From an uncultured Clostridia bacterium (lineage in GTDB: Bacteria; Bacillota; Clostridia; Christensenellales; Aristaeellaceae): a DNA stretch of 7,771 nt. The position numbers were made by a program, and so were the translations under genes. The notes beneath the pieces were generated by a model. The model saw only the letters and a list, made by a program, of their open reading frames with translations. It was not told the DNA's origin and did not search any database. The stretch covers positions 1 through 7,771 of the forward strand of contig CAKTTM010000082.1 in NCBI GenBank assembly GCA_934615145.1. Direction: 5' to 3'. Below are positions 5,781-7,771 of the stretch, in pieces (position 1 is the stretch's first letter; every line of letters starts with the position of its first letter).

Positions 5781-6710
5781 GTGGATCAACAGGGCGCCAA
5801 TGACATCATGGCGGTATTGCGTGCGGGCAGCATCACGGGCGCGGCCAAGTCCATGTACATATCGCAGTCCGCCTTAAGCCAGCGCATACGCCGCCTGGAA
5901 GAGACGGTGGGCAGTGAGCTGCTCGACCGTGCCAGCCTGCCCATCACGCTGACGCTGGCGGGTGAAAAGTATCTGGAGGCCATGCAGCGCATTGCCGGCA
6001 TCACCACCACGCTGATCAACGAGCTGCACGAGATACAGGACGAGGCGCGCGGGCGGATGCGCCTTGGCATATCGCTGCAGCGGGGCATGCAGCTGCTGCC
6101 CCTGGTGATCCCGCCTTTTGTGAAGATGTATCCGCGTGTGCGCATCGATCTGATGGAGCATGGCTCCAGCGTGCTGGAAAAGCTGGTCAACGAGGGCCTG
6201 TGCGATGTGGGGCTGATCACCACCGAGCCCCGCTTCTCAGGGCTTGAATATGATCTGCTGGAGACCGAGGAAGTGGTGCTGATCGCCGCCAAGGCCAGCG
6301 AGTTTGCCCAGGCCTACGCCAATTGGGAAGAGATACCGATCTCAGCCGCCCGCGAGGAGCGCTTTGTGGTGCTGCGCAATGGGCACAGCGTGCGCTCGCT
6401 GCAGGACGAGCTCTTCCACCGCCATCACATGGAGCCGCCTGTGCTGCTGGAGACCGACAGCCTGGAGGCGGCCAAGCGCCTGGCCGCGGAGGGGGCGGCC
6501 CTGATGCTCTGCCCCAGCGTCTATGTGCGCCAGTCGCCCGAGGTGGACAGGCTGGTGCGCCGCTTTAAGATCAAGGACATCGGCTATGAGCGTCACTTCT
6601 ACTTCTGCCACCGCAAGTCCATGACGCTGCCGCGCTTCATGACCGAATTTCGCGAGCTGGTGCGCAGCAACCTGCGCCACAGCCCACAGGGGCAGCACGA
6701 GGCAATATAA
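5781..6710 (+). CDS. LysR-family transcriptional regulator
   Basis: This is a DNA-binding regulator of the LysR type, 309 aa, the normal length. The winged helix-turn-helix is at about residues 8-62: AGSITGAAKSMYISQSALSQ (15-34), then RIRRLEETVG, ending in ELLDR. The effector-binding domain runs from about 90 to 295, with RLGISLQRG at its start, LVNEGLCDVGLI in the usual position of the domain hinge, and LAAEGAALMLCPS later. The start is the GTG at 5781. An in-frame TGA lies two codons upstream, and starting at the next ATG (codon 10) would clip the first helix. The ribosome binding site is weak (GGGTG about 7 nt upstream). Being divergent from tctC, it most likely controls the tct-cit genes in response to citrate or a related carboxylate, and itself. 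The ligand is inferred only from context. Confidence 0.93.
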   Translation: MDQQGANDIMAVLRAGSITGAAKSMYISQSALSQRIRRLEETVGSELLDRASLPITLTLAGEKYLEAMQRIAGITTTLINELHEIQDEARGRMRLGISLQRGMQLLPLVIPPFVKMYPRVRIDLMEHGSSVLEKLVNEGLCDVGLITTEPRFSGLEYDLLETEEVVLIAAKASEFAQAYANWEEIPISAAREERFVVLRNGHSVRSLQDELFHRHHMEPPVLLETDSLEAAKRLAAEGAALMLCPSVYVRQSPEVDRLVRRFKIKDIGYERHFYFCHRKSMTLPRFMTEFRELVRSNLRHSPQGQHEAI

Positions 6711-6730
6711 GACTTATTGAATGGATAAGG

Positions 6731-6766
6731 CGGCGGGCTGATTTACAACAGCTCGCCGTATTTTTT
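6731..6766 (+). terminator. Intrinsic terminator of lysR
   Basis: CGGCGGGCTG (6731-6740) pairs with CAGCTCGCCG (6749-6758), a 10-bp stem with one G-T wobble and an 8-nt loop. It is followed on the plus strand by TATTTTTT (6759-6766). The stem starts 20 nt after the lysR stop. Its 3' arm and U-tract lie inside the last codons of the convergent ATPase remnant. No T-run follows in the minus direction, so it works for lysR only. Confidence 0.88.
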
Positions 6767-7771
6767 GATGTAGAGTCGCTTGGCCACGGTGGCCGACAGC
6801 ATATACAGCAGCAGGATGGCCGCCAGCCAGGGGAAGTAGTGCAGCGGCAGCGGTGCCATCCCGATGGCCTGGCCGATGCCTGTAAAGGGCAGCAAGGTCA
6901 TCAGCAGGCAGCCCAGCAGGCCTACGATCAGCACCGGCAGCGAGGCGCGGCTGCATCAGGTAGTCCTCGTCCACATTGTCCCAGGGGATGGTCAGGCAGG
7001 TGATGTCATAGACCAGGTTGAGCAGCAGCAGGTGGATGGCCGCCATCGGCAGAAAGGGCAGCAAGGCGCTTGCCACCAGCACGGAGAAGACATTGCCAAA
7101 GTTGGAGCTGGCCGTCATCTTGATGTACTTGATCAGGTTGGCGTAGACCTTGCGCCCTTCGATCAGGCCGGGCTCCAGCACCATCAGATCCTTCTTGAGC
7201 AGGATGACCTGGGCGGATTCCTTGGCGATGTCCACCGCGTTGTCGACGCTGATGCCCATCGATGCCCATCAGCGCCAGGTTGGGGATGTCCATGGCGTTC
7301 TGGCCTTCCTGAGACTCGATGGCCGTGGCGATCTTCTCGATGGGCTCGGACTCGCCCGTCATGGCGCTCTGATTGATGAACAGGTCGGTGGCGCTGAGGA
7401 TGCGCAGATCGGCCGGCACCATGTCGCCTGCCGCCAGGTGGATGATGTCGCCCACCACCACCTCGTCCATGGGGATCTCCTCCTGGCCCGTGGCCTTGCG
7501 GGTGACGGCGATGGTGTTTTCCACCATCTCTGAGAGCTTTTGCGCCGCCCTGTCGCCCCGGTACTCCTGGATGAAGCGCATCAGGGCACTGAGCAGTATC
7601 ATGGCAAAGATGATGAACACCGTGCTCAGGCTGCGGTGCTGGGCCTCCACCAGGGCATAATCGGTAACAAAGCTGACAGCAGCCAGCACGAACAGAATGC
7701 CGGTAAAGGGGCTGACAAAGCTCTTGAGCAGCCTTAAAAAGGCCGACTCCTGCTTGACCCGCGTGATCACA
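6743..7771 (-). pseudogene. mgtA: Magnesium-importing P-type ATPase (MgtA/MgtB type), doubly deleted and frameshifted, 5' end outside window
   Basis: Intact MgtA is an approximately 900-aa P3-type ATPase that imports Mg2+. Three blocks of it occur in order but in three different frames. Block 1 (7771 to about 7262) has the first two membrane helices and the actuator domain, with VVGDIIHLAAGDMVPADLR and TGESEPIEK, ending at NLALMG. Block 2 (about 7259 to 6945) starts at [18 protein letters not shown] and includes [20 protein letters not shown], ending at [12 protein letters not shown]. Block 3 (about 6947 to 6743) starts near [13 protein letters not shown] and ends with the family C-terminus [16 protein letters not shown] plus a normal stop. 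Compared with E. coli MgtA, roughly 440 residues are absent between blocks 1 and 2, including the DKTGTL phosphorylation site, the nucleotide-binding domain and GDGINDAP. About 70 residues of membrane helices are absent between blocks 2 and 3. As read it cannot encode a working pump. Genuine decay and misassembly are both possible. Confidence 0.88.
7251..7270. repeat. Exact 10-bp tandem duplication at the first mgtA deletion junction
   Basis: GATGCCCATC occurs twice with no gap (7251-7260 and 7261-7270), exactly where the actuator-domain block of the ATPase meets the block beginning GISVD. Removing one copy would join the two blocks in frame as [13 protein letters not shown], so the extra copy itself causes the frame change here. 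The repeat is seen directly; its origin is discussed under findings. Confidence 0.9.

Noticed and set aside
6342..6698. 118-codon open frame on the minus strand within lysR
   Set aside because: It is antisense to a complete, conserved regulator and shows no domain or ribosome binding site.
7006..7261. Arginine- and glycine-rich C-terminal tail continuing the first ATPase block as a fusion protein
   Set aside because: It is the out-of-frame reading of the second ATPase block, which is clearly coding in another frame.

Overview
The window is bacterial, gene-dense and moderately GC-rich. Its core is a citrate uptake and cleavage gene cluster on the minus strand, with a LysR-type regulator divergent from it. 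Strong AGGAGG-type ribosome binding sites precede most genes, and GTG and TTG starts are used. This, together with an anaerobic citrate lyase and a tripartite tricarboxylate transporter (TTT), suggests an anaerobic fermenter of the Firmicutes/Clostridia or Synergistota kind. That placement is an inference from gene content and style; no phylogenetic marker gene is present.

Layout, reading the minus strand from right to left: divergent control region (about 5388-5780); tctC, periplasmic or exported solute-binding protein (5387-4431); a strong intercistronic hairpin (4405-4369); tctB, small permease subunit (4342-3833); tctA, large permease subunit (3802-2297); a small hairpin; a two-pass membrane protein resembling the DUF3137 type (2219-1332); citD, citrate lyase acyl carrier protein (1310-1011); citE, citryl-CoA lyase beta subunit (1014-106, ATGA overlap with citD); and the first 34 codons of citF (104 to the window edge). 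On the plus strand, lysR (5781-6710) starts 393 bp from tctC and ends in a good intrinsic terminator (6731-6766). To its right, on the minus strand, lies the 3' part of an MgtA/MgtB-type magnesium P-type ATPase gene (6743-7771). It is broken into three frames by two internal deletions and has lost the phosphorylation and nucleotide-binding domains.

How the genes work together: TctC would capture a tricarboxylate outside the membrane and TctA/TctB would import it. CitDEF would cleave citrate to acetate and oxaloacetate, and the LysR regulator probably controls the cluster. The substrate being citrate is inferred from the cit genes and not shown by the transporter itself. Loader and activation genes (citC, citX, citG) are not in the window and may lie past the left edge. 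The most unusual items are the membrane protein inserted between transporter and lyase genes, and the doubly deleted mgtA, whose first junction carries an exact 10-bp tandem duplication. I found no CRISPR array, tRNA, rRNA, insertion sequence or clearly new defence-like system.
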